Under the pieces are notes generated by a model. It was not told the DNA's origin. It saw only the letters and a list, made by a program, of their open reading frames with translations, and made no database searches. Shown here piece by piece: positions 8,566 through 18,119 of a stretch of 40,343 bases of DNA. The stretch is from Mesorhizobium norvegicum (lineage in GTDB: Bacteria; Pseudomonadota; Alphaproteobacteria; Rhizobiales; Rhizobiaceae): the NCBI RefSeq assembly GCF_004919685.1, contig NZ_SMYZ01000078.1, positions 34,569 through 74,911 on the forward strand. Direction: 5' to 3'. Position 1 is the stretch's first letter. Every line of letters begins with the position of its first letter. A program made the position numbers and the translations under genes.

Positions 8566-10212
8566 CTATTTCCTGGCCTTGCGGCCTTTCAGCAAGGCCT
8601 CCGTGAGCGTGATCTCGGTAAACAGCGCCTGCGACGTATGGTCGTTGATCTCGCCCCGGCGAAACATGGCGCGCACGGCCTCGCGCTCGGCTTCGATGCC
8701 CGCAAATCTCAGTTCGAGTTCCAGCCGTCCGGCTTCGCGGGCCTCGGCGCGGGCCTCGTCGGCTTCGTCGGAGGCGGCGATGCGGCGCCGGTAACCGGCG
8801 ACAATGTTCTCGGCAGCGGCCAGCCTGATACCGGGCACCTCGCCCTCGCCGTCGTCACCAACTCCAGCGATGCTCTCGATGCGTGCGATTGCCGCCTTGG
8901 CGGCGCCGACACGCGCCAGGCGCTCCTCGGCGGCATCGGCATCCTCACCAGGCTCGACCAGCCCGCGGGCGATCTTCGGCAGGGCGAGACTGGCGAAGAC
9001 CAGCGAGCAGATGATGACGCCGGCGGCGAGGAAAATGACCAGGTCACGCGCCGGAAACGGCGAGCCGTCCGGCATGGCGAGCGGCAACGACAATATGCCG
9101 GCCAGCGTTATCGCGCCGCGCACGCCGGCCACCGAACCGGCGAGCCGCACGCGCAGCCCGAAAGGCTCCACCTTGCGCTTGCCCAGACGCGCGGCGATGC
9201 CGGCGGCGATATCGCCAACCCACATCCAGAGGAAGCGCAACGCGATCAGGCACAGCGTCAACGCGATGACGGTCGCGATCGGCTGGATGATCGGATGCAG
9301 GCTCATGAGTTCCGGCGGCACATGGCGGATGATGCCGGGAAGCTGCAGCCCGAGCACGATGAAGAGAGCGCCGTTGAAAACAAAGGAAAGCGTCGTCCAC
9401 AGCGACATCGTCTGCATGCGCGCCGAAACGCCGAGGAAGCGGAACACCCCGGAGCCGCCGGTGAGCAGGCCGGCGGTGACCGCCGCCAGGATGCCGGACG
9501 CTCCGATGTGCTCGGCGCCGAGATAGGCGATGAAGGGCAGCAGGATCATCACCAGCACCTGCGCCTCGGCCGGCACGCCGCCGATGCGGTTGAGCAATTG
9601 CAGCAGCTTGGCGGCGACGAACAGCGCCGCGACGCCAATCAGGATGCCGGCGGCGACAGCATAGAGGAAACTGAGCGAAGCGGCGGCGAAGGAAAAGCTG
9701 CCGGTCAGCGCTGCTGCCACGGCAAAGCGGAACATGACGAGGCCGGACGCATCGTTGAGCAGCGACTCGCCTTCCAGAATGTGCATCAGCCGCGCCGGAA
9801 CGACATTCTTGTCGACGATTGAGGACACAGCCACCGCATCGGTCGGCGACAGCACCGCGGCGAGCGCGAAGGCGACGACCAGAGGGATGCTCGGCACCAG
9901 CCAGTGCAAGGCATAGCCGAAGCCGACGATGGTGAAGAACACGAGCCCGATGGCAAGATCCAGGATCGGTCCGCGCAGCGCCATCAATTCACGTTTCGGC
10001 GCGCCATAGGCATCGCCGAACAGCAGCGGCGGGATGAACACCAGCAGGAACAGCTCCGGATCGATCTCGACATGGATGCCGCGCACAGGCCAGGCGAGTG
10101 CGGCGCCTATGGCAATCTGCAGCACCGGCAACGGCACCCGCACCAGGCGCACCAGCGCGCCGGAAAGCGCGACGAAGACGAGTACAACCAGAATGAAGAC
10201 GGCGACTTCCAT
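8566..10212 (-). CDS. Na+/H+ antiporter, CPA1 (NhaP) family
   Basis: Inner-membrane cation/proton exchanger used in pH and sodium homeostasis. The 548-aa protein has about 12 membrane helices, followed by a cytoplasmic tail of roughly 140 residues rich in Ala, Glu and Arg. Family motifs are FIPPLLFGDAY (about 59-69), the ion-binding LSPTDAVAVSS with Asp125, and EGESLLNDASGLV with Glu149 and the Asn-Asp pair at 153-154. The start at 10212 (MEVAVFILVV) places the first helix at the N-terminus; the longer frame adds an implausible Arg-rich leader. It appears monocistronic. Whether Na+, K+ or Li+ is preferred cannot be read. Confidence 0.92.
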   Translation of the reverse strand: MEVAVFILVVLVFVALSGALVRLVRVPLPVLQIAIGAALAWPVRGIHVEIDPELFLLVFIPPLLFGDAYGAPKRELMALRGPILDLAIGLVFFTIVGFGYALHWLVPSIPLVVAFALAAVLSPTDAVAVSSIVDKNVVPARLMHILEGESLLNDASGLVMFRFAVAAALTGSFSFAAASLSFLYAVAAGILIGVAALFVAAKLLQLLNRIGGVPAEAQVLVMILLPFIAYLGAEHIGASGILAAVTAGLLTGGSGVFRFLGVSARMQTMSLWTTLSFVFNGALFIVLGLQLPGIIRHVPPELMSLHPIIQPIATVIALTLCLIALRFLWMWVGDIAAGIAARLGKRKVEPFGLRVRLAGSVAGVRGAITLAGILSLPLAMPDGSPFPARDLVIFLAAGVIICSLVFASLALPKIARGLVEPGEDADAAEERLARVGAAKAAIARIESIAGVGDDGEGEVPGIRLAAAENIVAGYRRRIAASDEADEARAEAREAGRLELELRFAGIEAEREAVRAMFRRGEINDHTSQALFTEITLTEALLKGRKARK

Positions 10213-10305
10213 GGTCCGGTTCCAGACTTGTCCGCCGACCATGCGCAAAGCCGGCCGATCCGTCCAGCCGCCCCTCCCGCGAAAATCGCAGCGGCACCCG
10301 AGCAA

Positions 10306-10332
10306 CGAAAAAGGCCGCCCTGAGCGGCGGCC
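10306..10332 (-). terminator. Intrinsic terminator of the L,D-transpeptidase gene
   Basis: Perfect 7-bp stem GGCCGCC (10313-10319) / GGCGGCC (10326-10332) with a 6-base loop. On the minus strand it is followed by a run of five T. It sits 24 bp beyond the stop codon of the gene at 10356-11609. On the plus strand a run of six T also follows, so the element is symmetrical in form, but no plus-strand gene reads into it. Confidence 0.85.
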
Positions 10333-10355
10333 TTTTTTATAAAAAAATCAGCTGC

Positions 10356-11609
10356 TTAAAGCGATGACGTGATCTGCAGCTCGTTGGCGCCGTCGAGCGC
10401 GTAGACGTCGTCGCGGAACTGCACGACGCCTGGGGCCGTAGACCAGGCCGAAAGATAGAGGAAGTGGACCGGCACCGGGTTGGTAATCTGGATCGGCGTG
10501 TTTTCGCCGGTCTTGATCGCCGCCTCGAAATGCTGACGGTCCCAGCCCGGCGTGTCGCGCAGGATCCAGGTGACGAGGTCGCGCACATTCTGCACGCGCA
10601 CGCAGCCCGAGGAATCGAAGCGCATCATCTTGCCAAACAGGCTCTGCTGTGGGGTATCGTGCATGTAGACGCCGTCGGGGCTCGGGAAATTGATCTTAAC
10701 CGACGCCATCGCATTGCCCGCGCCCGGATCCTGGCGGAAGCGATACTTGGCCGCGTCGTCGGTCGACCAGTCCACATTCATCGGATCGACTTCGCTGCCG
10801 TCCGGCGCGAATAGGCGGATATGGCTGTCCTTCAGATAATCGGGATTCTTCCGCATCAGCGGAATGATGTCCTTGCGCACGATCGAGACCGGCGCGTTCC
10901 AGTATGGATTGACGATGATCTCGTTGATCTTGGAATTGACGATCGGCGTCTGGCGGTCGATCTTGCCGACGATCGCGGTGTGACGGAGCACGACGCGGTC
11001 GTTCTCGACCGCTTCGATCTGTGCTGCCGGAATGTCGACCAGCACATAGCGACTGCCCAGCGTACCGGCCTTCTCGCGCAGCCGCTGCAGATTGGTCTGC
11101 AACTGGCCAAGCCGGATTTGCGCCGAAACGTTCATCGCCGCATAGGTGTACTTGCCCATGGAACCGTCGGCCGGCAGGCCGTGACGCAACTGGAAACGCT
11201 TGACCGCCGAGTCGACATAGGAATCGAAAGCCGTCGAAACGCCCGCGCTCTGCGACAGGTCGCCGGAGACCATCAGCCGCTTGCGCAACGGCACGACATC
11301 AGGATCATCGACGCCGAGCTGCAGTTTCTTGGTCGCGGGAACCTCTACCCAACCGCCCTGCCCGGCGATGTTTTGATATTGCGCGACCGCCTGTTCGGTG
11401 AAAGCAACGGTCTGCGGGCTGAAGATCGGCAGCGTCGAGGCCACCTTGCCGCCTTCGCTGGCGCGGGCGTCGAACTGGTCGTCCCAATTGCCGCGCGCCG
11501 AGGATTTCAGGATATCACCGATCACATCCTGCGCATTGGCGCCGCCGGCGACAACCGCGGCTGCGAGCGCGGAGGCTCCGGAAAGGAAAAAACGGCGGCT
11601 GGTTTTCAT
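10356..11609 (-). CDS. L,D-transpeptidase (YkuD domain) with Tat signal
   Basis: Periplasmic peptidoglycan cross-linking or lipoprotein-attaching enzyme. The 417-aa sequence starts with a twin-arginine signal (TSRRFFLSG, then ALAAAVVAGGANAQ, cleavage near residue 27). A peptidoglycan-binding-like domain lies around 100-165 (VVPLRKRLMVSG to AAMNVSAQIRLGQL), and the YkuD catalytic domain is about 185-365. Catalytic residues visible are His317 (MHDTP) and Cys336 (SSGCVRV). The architecture matches the LdtD/YcbB-type group. I use the ATG at 11609, five codons inside the longest frame, because it begins the Tat motif and has GGA upstream; 11624 is the alternative. An LdtR-like regulator is encoded about 1 kb away. 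Confidence 0.93.
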   Translation of the reverse strand: MKTSRRFFLSGASALAAAVVAGGANAQDVIGDILKSSARGNWDDQFDARASEGGKVASTLPIFSPQTVAFTEQAVAQYQNIAGQGGWVEVPATKKLQLGVDDPDVVPLRKRLMVSGDLSQSAGVSTAFDSYVDSAVKRFQLRHGLPADGSMGKYTYAAMNVSAQIRLGQLQTNLQRLREKAGTLGSRYVLVDIPAAQIEAVENDRVVLRHTAIVGKIDRQTPIVNSKINEIIVNPYWNAPVSIVRKDIIPLMRKNPDYLKDSHIRLFAPDGSEVDPMNVDWSTDDAAKYRFRQDPGAGNAMASVKINFPSPDGVYMHDTPQQSLFGKMMRFDSSGCVRVQNVRDLVTWILRDTPGWDRQHFEAAIKTGENTPIQITNPVPVHFLYLSAWSTAPGVVQFRDDVYALDGANELQITSSL

Positions 11610-11981
11610 GGACGTTCCAGACATTCTTGTAGCGTTCGATCTACTGCATTCGGTTATGGGGGCGATCTTACCCGCACTCTAGAATTGGCAATCTTAACAA
11701 TTAGCCAACCATTGTCCGTATCAGCTTGGCCCACAAACGCTCGAGGCACGATACGGGTTCCGGGTGACGCGCGGCCTTCACCACAGCATCACCGGCATCC
11801 TCGGTTCCACTGGAATATGGCGGCAACGTGGCTTTCGGCCGAATTTGGCCCGGCAGGCCCGGCGAAGTGAAAAGACCCGTGCTTTTTCGGCACCGATCCG
11901 CGATCGCCCGCCAATATTGACCGGTGAACCACAAGCACTTGATAATACACCGACAGCTCACTCAACGCGAGGAACGAGGCC
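11610..11981. other. Intergenic region between ldt and a divergent exported-protein gene
   Basis: About 370 bp between two divergent genes, presumably holding both promoters. The part nearest ldt (11640-11710) is clearly more AT-rich than its surroundings. I could not identify a promoter with good spacing or a convincing regulator site. A minus-strand open frame of 86 codons (11701-11961) has no Shine-Dalgarno sequence or recognisable features, and I do not count it as a gene. Confidence 0.5.
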
Positions 11982-12515
11982 ATGCCTGGTGCCGTTGCAG
12001 TCATCGCGGCATTCGCCTTGGCCGGAGGCTCGAACGGCAGCCCACCGACGCCGGAGGAGACGGTCGCCTATTTCGTGCATGGCCTGGAACAAGGCGCGAC
12101 CCCCAAATACGGACAGCAGGCCGACGAACCGCTGAAGCAGGTGTCCCGATCGCCAGCGGTCTTCACCAGCACTGGCCCCAACGAGGTCGGTGACAAGACC
12201 GAAACGCTGCGGTTCATCGTGACCCGGCTGGACGACTGCACCTACAAGGCCGAACAGCAGTTCGAGGAAGATGGCGACATCTACTACCGTTTGACCTATG
12301 AGCTGCGGCTTGGCGGCGTGACCGCCCTGTCATTCGACAATCCGCCCGAAGCCATCTCGCTGAAAGGGCTGGTGAAGACATGCACGACTGACACCGAGGG
12401 CAGCTGCGACCTGACACGCGAACTCGAAACAATCGGCCCGTTCTTCGGCGAGCCAGGCCAGGCCGAACAGGCGCTGGCGTATTTCCACGAAAAACTCTGT
12501 CCGCTGAAGCCGTAG
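11982..12515 (+). CDS. Small exported protein of unknown function
   Basis: Not recognised. The 177-aa product starts MPGAVAVIAAFALAGGSNGS, which looks like a short signal peptide without the usual basic N-terminus. The mature part is acidic, with four cysteines spread through it (DDCTYKA, KTCTTDTEGSC, LCPLKP) that could form two disulfides in the periplasm. The segment TPEETVAYFVHGLEQGA near the start suggests an amphipathic helix. Shine-Dalgarno GAGG lies in GAGGAACGAGGCC before the ATG. It is divergent from the L,D-transpeptidase gene and convergent with the LdtR-like gene, so it may belong to the same cell-envelope group; this is context only. Confidence 0.7.
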   Translation: MPGAVAVIAAFALAGGSNGSPPTPEETVAYFVHGLEQGATPKYGQQADEPLKQVSRSPAVFTSTGPNEVGDKTETLRFIVTRLDDCTYKAEQQFEEDGDIYYRLTYELRLGGVTALSFDNPPEAISLKGLVKTCTTDTEGSCDLTRELETIGPFFGEPGQAEQALAYFHEKLCPLKP

Positions 12516-12540
12516 CCGCCAGGACGACCAGCCAAACCCC

Positions 12541-12572
12541 AAAAGAAAAGGCCGGTGCTTTCGGCACCGGCC
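12541..12572 (-). terminator. Intrinsic terminator of the ldtR-like gene
   Basis: Nine-bp perfect stem GGCCGGTGC (12550-12558) / GCACCGGCC (12564-12572) with a 5-base loop. On the minus strand it is followed by TTTTCTTTT, making a strong rho-independent terminator for the regulator gene ending at 12635. On the plus strand the hairpin lies 34 bp beyond the stop of the exported-protein gene but lacks a T tail, so it serves that convergent gene less well. Confidence 0.85.
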
Positions 12573-12634
12573 CTGACTGAAGGTCGATATTTCGGCCGCG
12601 CTTCTGTGGCGCGGGCCGGATCCGATGCGGCGCC

Positions 12635-13150
12635 TTACATCCGGTAGGCGATGGTGTCGTTCCAGAAGCGGTCGAGCCGCTGCAAAGCGCGGTTCATCTG
12701 CTTGAACTCGTCGGTGTTGATGCCGCCGACCTGCTCGATCGAACCGACGTGACGCTCGTAAAGGCCGGCGACGACCTCCGCCACCTCGTTGCCCTTCGGC
12801 GTCAGCGAGACGCGGACCGAACGGCGGTCGATGCGCGAGCGCTGGTGGTTGATGAAGCCGAGATCGACCAGCTTCTTCAGATTGTAGGAGACGTTGGAGC
12901 CGAGATAGTAGCCACGCGAGCGCAGCTCGCCGGCGGTCAGCTCGGAATTGCCGATGTTGAACAGCAGCAGCGCCTGGATGGCATTGATGTCGGAACGGCC
13001 GTTGCGGTCGAATTCGTCCTTGATCACATCAAGCAGACGGCGGTGCAGTCGCTCAACAAGCTGCAGCGATTCCATGTACAGGGAACGGATGGCCTCGCGG
13101 CGATCGTCTGAAACGTTGGCGGTCTTCGCCGCCGGACGCGAATTGATCAT
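12635..13150 (-). CDS. ldtR: MarR-family transcriptional regulator, LdtR-like
   Basis: A 171-aa winged-helix regulator. The recognition region reads LTAGELRSRGYYLGSNVSYNLKKLVDLGFI, followed by the wing with the signature DRRSVRVSLTPKGNEV. The long N-terminal and C-terminal helices form the MarR dimer interface. Length and sequence pattern fit LdtR, known from Liberibacter asiaticus as a regulator of an L,D-transpeptidase gene and of osmotic stress tolerance. The nearby L,D-transpeptidase gene at 10356-11609 supports the identification, although an exported-protein gene lies between them. The upstream region 13151-13388 is unusually AT-rich and probably holds its promoter. The symbol is by analogy. 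Confidence 0.8.
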   Translation of the reverse strand: MINSRPAAKTANVSDDRREAIRSLYMESLQLVERLHRRLLDVIKDEFDRNGRSDINAIQALLLFNIGNSELTAGELRSRGYYLGSNVSYNLKKLVDLGFINHQRSRIDRRSVRVSLTPKGNEVAEVVAGLYERHVGSIEQVGGINTDEFKQMNRALQRLDRFWNDTIAYRM

Positions 13151-13388
13151 TGTCTTTGCCTCTCGTTTGTCGCCCTGGTGATTTTTTGTTTTTCACCTTG
13201 ATCGCGACACTATCGAATACTCATAAAATTCGACTTAAACGCTAGGGCTAACAAGAGCTTACCGGTAACAGGTTTCGAAAGAGGCTTAACGAACGGTCAC
13301 CCGAGCAAGGATAATTAACCTAAAGATTTCGGCAACAATTTGGGGGCCGAATCCAGGCAGAAGCCAGGTCGCCAATGCGCTCAAGGGC

Positions 13389-13811
13389 TTAGTGGCGGAC
13401 AGGGCGCTTTTGCAGGTAGATGACGACGCGGAAGACGATGTAGAGCACCGCCACCGCGGCATGCGAGACGACAATCAGCAGGCGGTGGCCGAAAAGCTCG
13501 GGAAAGCCGGCATACATGACTGTCTCGGTCACCGCGCAAATGAACCAGATCACCGGCCCCCAGGACGCCAGCATCCACAGGCCGGCGGCGGCGAAGGGAA
13601 AGAACACGGCGAGCACCACAGCCGCCACCTGCCAATGCACGGGCATCAGGTCGAAACGCCAGAGCGAGCCCGGATAAAAGCCGATCAGCTTGATCCAGTA
13701 GAGAATGCCGAACAGCAGGCAGTAGCCCGATATGACGCGCTGGAACCAGGCGAAGATCACCTCCACCCCGGAGGGCTGCAGCACGACGCGTCTGGAGGTC
13801 ACCTCGCTCAT
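13389..13811 (-). CDS. DUF6163-like integral membrane protein
   Basis: A 140-aa protein with four predicted membrane helices (first around VISGYCLLFGILYWIKLIGF, last around VVSHAAVAVLYIVFRVVIYL) and a short basic C-terminus. It resembles the uncharacterised DUF6163 group of Rhizobiales membrane proteins; I assign this from length, topology and gene neighbourhood, not from a search. The start at 13811 (MSEVTSRR) overlaps the stop of the upstream hydrolase gene in an ATGA arrangement, so the two are translationally coupled. The longer frame start at 13895 lies inside the hydrolase. Function unknown. Confidence 0.7.
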   Translation of the reverse strand: MSEVTSRRVVLQPSGVEVIFAWFQRVISGYCLLFGILYWIKLIGFYPGSLWRFDLMPVHWQVAAVVLAVFFPFAAAGLWMLASWGPVIWFICAVTETVMYAGFPELFGHRLLIVVSHAAVAVLYIVFRVVIYLQKRPVRH

Positions 13812-14851
13812 AGCAAGAGCTCCCGTTCGCCCAGCGGAGCGAAATAGGCGTCGACATCGGCCTCGCTGACCGCAGCGAGGGTCGCCGGTCGCCATTGCGG
13901 CTTCGAGCCCTTGTCGATGATGGCGGCGCGGATGCCTTCGTAGAAATCATGGCCGGCCAGCATCCGGTTGAGGATGCGGAACTCCATCTTCATGCATGCG
14001 TCCATCGACAGGGTCAGCCCAGCGCTGATCTGGCGCCAGGCGACGCGCAGGCTGGTCGGCGAGCGGGTCAGGATCGTTGCCAGCGTCTTTGCCGCGAATT
14101 CGTCGGCGTCCGCCGCGCGCTCCAGGCTGTCGATGACGCGTTTCAGGGACGGTTGCGAAAAATGGCTGGATATCGCCTCCAGCGTCGGCCTGTCGGTCTC
14201 TCGCCTTGCCTGAACGAAGAAACCGCGCAGCACCGATTCCGGGTCGCCGGTCAACGTCAGCCGGTCGAGGAAGCCGCCCTGATCCTCGGCCTTGATGGTG
14301 TGGGTGGCCAGGCCCGACCACAGTGCATCGCCGTAGCGGATACGATTGCCGGTCAGCGCCAGATACATGCCGAAGGAGCCGCCGAGATCGGGCAGCAGGT
14401 GGCTGGCGCCGACATCCGGGAAAAAGCCGATGCCGACCTCCGGCATGGCGAACTGGGCATTCTCGGTCATCACCCGGTGCGAGCCGTGGAAGGAAATTCC
14501 GACGCCACCGCCCATGACGATGCCGTCGATCAGGGCGACGTAGGGTTTCCTAAAGCTGTTGATGCGGGCGTTGAGCCGGTATTCGTCGGCGAAGAACTCG
14601 ACCGGCGGTTTTCCCGACCGGCCGGTCTCATAGACATGCAAGATGTCGCCGCCGGCAGAAAAGGCCCTGCCCTCGGCCTTGACGACGATGACGTCGATGC
14701 CCTGGTCGGTCTCCCAGGCGCAAAGAGCAGCGTCGAGCGCCCCGATCATGCGGTGCGTCAAGGCATTGAGCGCCTGCGGCCGCGTCAAGGTGACGACGCC
14801 GGCCCGACCCAGATGTTCGAAGCGGATCTCGTCGCCTCCGCCAAAATCCAT
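13808..14851 (-). CDS. 3-hydroxyisobutyryl-CoA hydrolase (enoyl-CoA hydratase/isomerase superfamily)
   Basis: Predicted to hydrolyse 3-hydroxyisobutyryl-CoA in valine breakdown. The 347-aa length is typical of HIBCH and longer than simple enoyl-CoA hydratases. Seen: oxyanion-hole segments GRAFSAGGDI (61-70) and GIVMGGGVGISFHGSHRV (110-127), and the catalytic segment MPEVGIGFFPDVGAS (136-150) with Glu138 and Asp146, matching the MPE...GxFPDVG pattern of HIBCH. It is preceded by GGGAGGGA and overlaps the following membrane-protein gene by 4 bp. A plain enoyl-CoA hydratase is less likely given the FPDVG segment and the long C-terminus. Confidence 0.9.
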   Translation of the reverse strand: MDFGGGDEIRFEHLGRAGVVTLTRPQALNALTHRMIGALDAALCAWETDQGIDVIVVKAEGRAFSAGGDILHVYETGRSGKPPVEFFADEYRLNARINSFRKPYVALIDGIVMGGGVGISFHGSHRVMTENAQFAMPEVGIGFFPDVGASHLLPDLGGSFGMYLALTGNRIRYGDALWSGLATHTIKAEDQGGFLDRLTLTGDPESVLRGFFVQARRETDRPTLEAISSHFSQPSLKRVIDSLERAADADEFAAKTLATILTRSPTSLRVAWRQISAGLTLSMDACMKMEFRILNRMLAGHDFYEGIRAAIIDKGSKPQWRPATLAAVSEADVDAYFAPLGERELLL

Positions 14852-14998
14852 CGTGAAAGAATCCCTCCCCCGCGCCGGCGGGACTGAAGTGCTAAAGCGT
14901 GGCGCATGGGTGCGTCAATGCCAAGCCCGGCCGCTATCCTTTGCGTCCCGGCCAAATGGGTGCAACTTTATCCGTCTGTGAGGCTCAAGGGTGAGCGC

Positions 14999-15874
14999 AT
15001 GATCCTTGTAACCGGAGCGTCGGGATATGTCGGGGGCAAGGCACTTGCCGCACTGTCGCGCCAGGGCTTTCCGGCGGCGGGCATGGTCAGGACCACCGGA
15101 AAGCGTGTAGCAGGCCTGCCTGCCGAAACGCTGTTGCGGATCGCGGACTACGACGATCCCAGGAGTTTGTTGCGCGCCTTCGAAGGCGTCTCGACGCTGC
15201 TGCTCGTCTCGAGCGACGGAGACGGCCGGGACCTCCTTCGCCACCACGCCAACGCCATAGAAGCTGCCGCTTCCCGAAAAATATCGTCGATCGTCTTCAC
15301 CAGCATCATCGACATCGACACGGACTCGCCGTTCTATTTCACACCTGTCTACCGGGATGCCGAGCGCAGGTTGCGCGAGAGCGGGCTGGCCTGGACGATC
15401 CTGAGATGCGGCCTGTATTCGGATCTCGTTCTGGACACCTGGATCAAACCCGCTTTTCCGTATGGAACGCTTTCGCTTCCCACGGGCGCTGGAGCGGTTG
15501 CGCCAATATCGCGACAGGATGTTGCTCTGGCCGCAGCAGCGGTGGTCGCGTCGCCAATGAAGCACGCAGGAAAGATTTATGAGCTGACGGGGCCACGGAA
15601 GCTGTCGTTTGACGAAATGACCGGGGCCGCAGGTTCGGCTTTCGGCCGTCGTCTTGCGTTCGCTCCCTGTTCGCCCGCGGACTACCTTCAACGCGCGTGG
15701 GCGGAAATGCAGGATCCCTGGCCGCACGCCTTTTCGACGTTGTGCCGATCCATAGAAGAGGGCCGCTACCAACGGGTTACGGACGCCTGCGGGCATTTGG
15801 TCGGACACCCGCCAACCGACTTTCGGAAATTCGTTGAGGACACAGCTGCTTTAGAGATCGCAGGGTCGAACTGA
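14999..15874 (+). CDS. NmrA-like NAD(P)-binding protein (atypical SDR)
   Basis: A 291-aa Rossmann-fold protein starting MILVTGASGYVGGKALAAL with the GASGYVG nucleotide motif (about 6-12). It carries FEGVSTLLLVSS after the third strand and SSIVFTSIIDIDTDSPF in place of a classical SDR Tyr-x-x-x-Lys active site. This is the pattern of NmrA/QorB-type proteins, which act as quinone reductases or NADPH sensors. The start at 14999 has AAGG upstream; the longer frame adds 31 unrelated residues. Codon choice looks less biased toward G/C third positions than that of the neighbours, which could mean recent acquisition. Substrate unknown. Confidence 0.82.
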   Translation: MILVTGASGYVGGKALAALSRQGFPAAGMVRTTGKRVAGLPAETLLRIADYDDPRSLLRAFEGVSTLLLVSSDGDGRDLLRHHANAIEAAASRKISSIVFTSIIDIDTDSPFYFTPVYRDAERRLRESGLAWTILRCGLYSDLVLDTWIKPAFPYGTLSLPTGAGAVAPISRQDVALAAAAVVASPMKHAGKIYELTGPRKLSFDEMTGAAGSAFGRRLAFAPCSPADYLQRAWAEMQDPWPHAFSTLCRSIEEGRYQRVTDACGHLVGHPPTDFRKFVEDTAALEIAGSN

Positions 15875-15952
15875 GCCGGCGTCACGGTCTTGGCCACCGG
15901 CGGCACTCGGTGTTAGAGATTGGCCGCCAAGCCTCGAACCGGACGGTGAGCC

Positions 15953-16783
15953 ATGCCGCAGTTTTTGCGCCTTGCCCTTGTTCTTGGTGGCCTGCTGGCC
16001 ATCTGCGCCGCCAATAGCCTGGCCCAGGCGGCTGGCATCGACGACCTCTACAAATCCCAGACCATCGTCAACGGCAAGTACGAGAAAAACCGCCAGGCCG
16101 GCTTCATGCGCTGTCTCGACGGGGTTCTGGTTCGGGTTTCCGGCGATCAGCGTCTGCCGGCGAAACCGGAGATGGCGGCACTGCGCGACAAGGCCGGCAG
16201 CTTCGTTGCCAGCTTTAGCTACCGCGACCGCATGGAAGGCATTCCCAACCATGACGATCAGGGCACGTACGATCGGCCTCATAACCTCTACTGCCAGTAC
16301 AAGCCGGCTGACATCGACCCGGTGCTGGCTTCGCTCAGCAGCAGGCCGTGGCTGACCGAGCGGCCACCGCTGGCGGTGTTTTTGGCGACCGAGCGCGGCA
16401 CCCAACATTTCGCGCTCGATGCCGATGACGAGCGCGGCGTGTTGATGCGCGAATCGTTCAGCAATGCCGCAGCACCGCTGGCCATGCAGGTGGCTTTTCC
16501 CACGGCAGCGCAGCTGTCGCAGGCCGGATTGGCCGATCAGGCGCTTCGCAACGCCGAGATGACGAAGCTGGATACCCTCGCGAAGAAGGTCGGCGCCGAC
16601 CAGGCGCTTTCCGGCAGCCTCGTGTGGAGCGACAAGGAACTGGGCTGGATCGCCGACTGGCGGCTGGCCACGGCGGGCAAGACCTACAATTGGCAAGTCC
16701 GAGGCGTTTCTTTCGACGAGGCTTTCCGTGTTGCCATAAGCGGCGCGGCGCAGATCCTGTCGGGCAACGGGCAACCCGAATAG
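15953..16783 (+). CDS. DUF2066 exported protein
   Basis: A 276-aa protein with a signal peptide (LRLALVLGGLLAICAANSLAQA, cleavage near residue 26) and the family pattern DLYKSQTIVNGKYEKNRQAG, LVRVSGDQRLPAKPE, later RPWLTERPPLAVFLA and a segment with DKELGWIADWRL. DUF2066 proteins are widespread in Proteobacteria, and no biochemical function is known. It lies 86 bp upstream of hemB on the same strand, a neighbourhood I recall from other Rhizobiales, and may share its transcript. Confidence 0.8.
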   Translation: MPQFLRLALVLGGLLAICAANSLAQAAGIDDLYKSQTIVNGKYEKNRQAGFMRCLDGVLVRVSGDQRLPAKPEMAALRDKAGSFVASFSYRDRMEGIPNHDDQGTYDRPHNLYCQYKPADIDPVLASLSSRPWLTERPPLAVFLATERGTQHFALDADDERGVLMRESFSNAAAPLAMQVAFPTAAQLSQAGLADQALRNAEMTKLDTLAKKVGADQALSGSLVWSDKELGWIADWRLATAGKTYNWQVRGVSFDEAFRVAISGAAQILSGNGQPE

Positions 16784-16869
16784 GCCTCGACCGGATTGCT
16801 GGCACAAACGTGTCGCATTGGTCAGCGGCAAGGGCTCGTGGTAAAAGTCACCGAACGAGAGTTTTGGCG

Positions 16870-17901
<1,032 letters not shown>

Positions 17902-18049
17902 TTTCTCTTCCCGCCGACGGCCGGTCGCGGCGAGCAAATGCCGGCGATCCGCTTCGACATCCCTGACAATTTCCGGCTTCCAGCTAGGAGACCAGAGCGA
18001 GGGTCGTTTGACCATGCGCCGGGGTTTTTGCTTGGGTTTGAAATACCGC

Positions 18050-18113
18050 TTGCAATTCGCAATCAGTTTGCTAGAAAACAACCAATTGCAAAACACAACT
18101 GGCTATCGAGGAG
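18050..18113 (+). promoter_or_regulatory. Possible promoter with dyad upstream of the DHFR-like gene
   Basis: The AT-rich stretch before the gene at 18120 contains TTGC-AATTC-GCAA (18050-18062), a short dyad, and TTGCAA (18050-18055) followed after 16 bases by TAGAAA (18072-18077), a plausible but weak -35/-10 pair. A further TTGCAAAAC lies at 18086. A strong Shine-Dalgarno sequence GAGGAGG directly precedes the start codon. The regulator, if any, is unknown. Confidence 0.3.
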
Positions 18114-18119
18114 GCTTTC

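Noticed and set aside
11701..11961. An 86-codon minus-strand frame in the ldt upstream region
   Set aside because: No Shine-Dalgarno sequence, odd composition, and it would occupy the likely promoter region.
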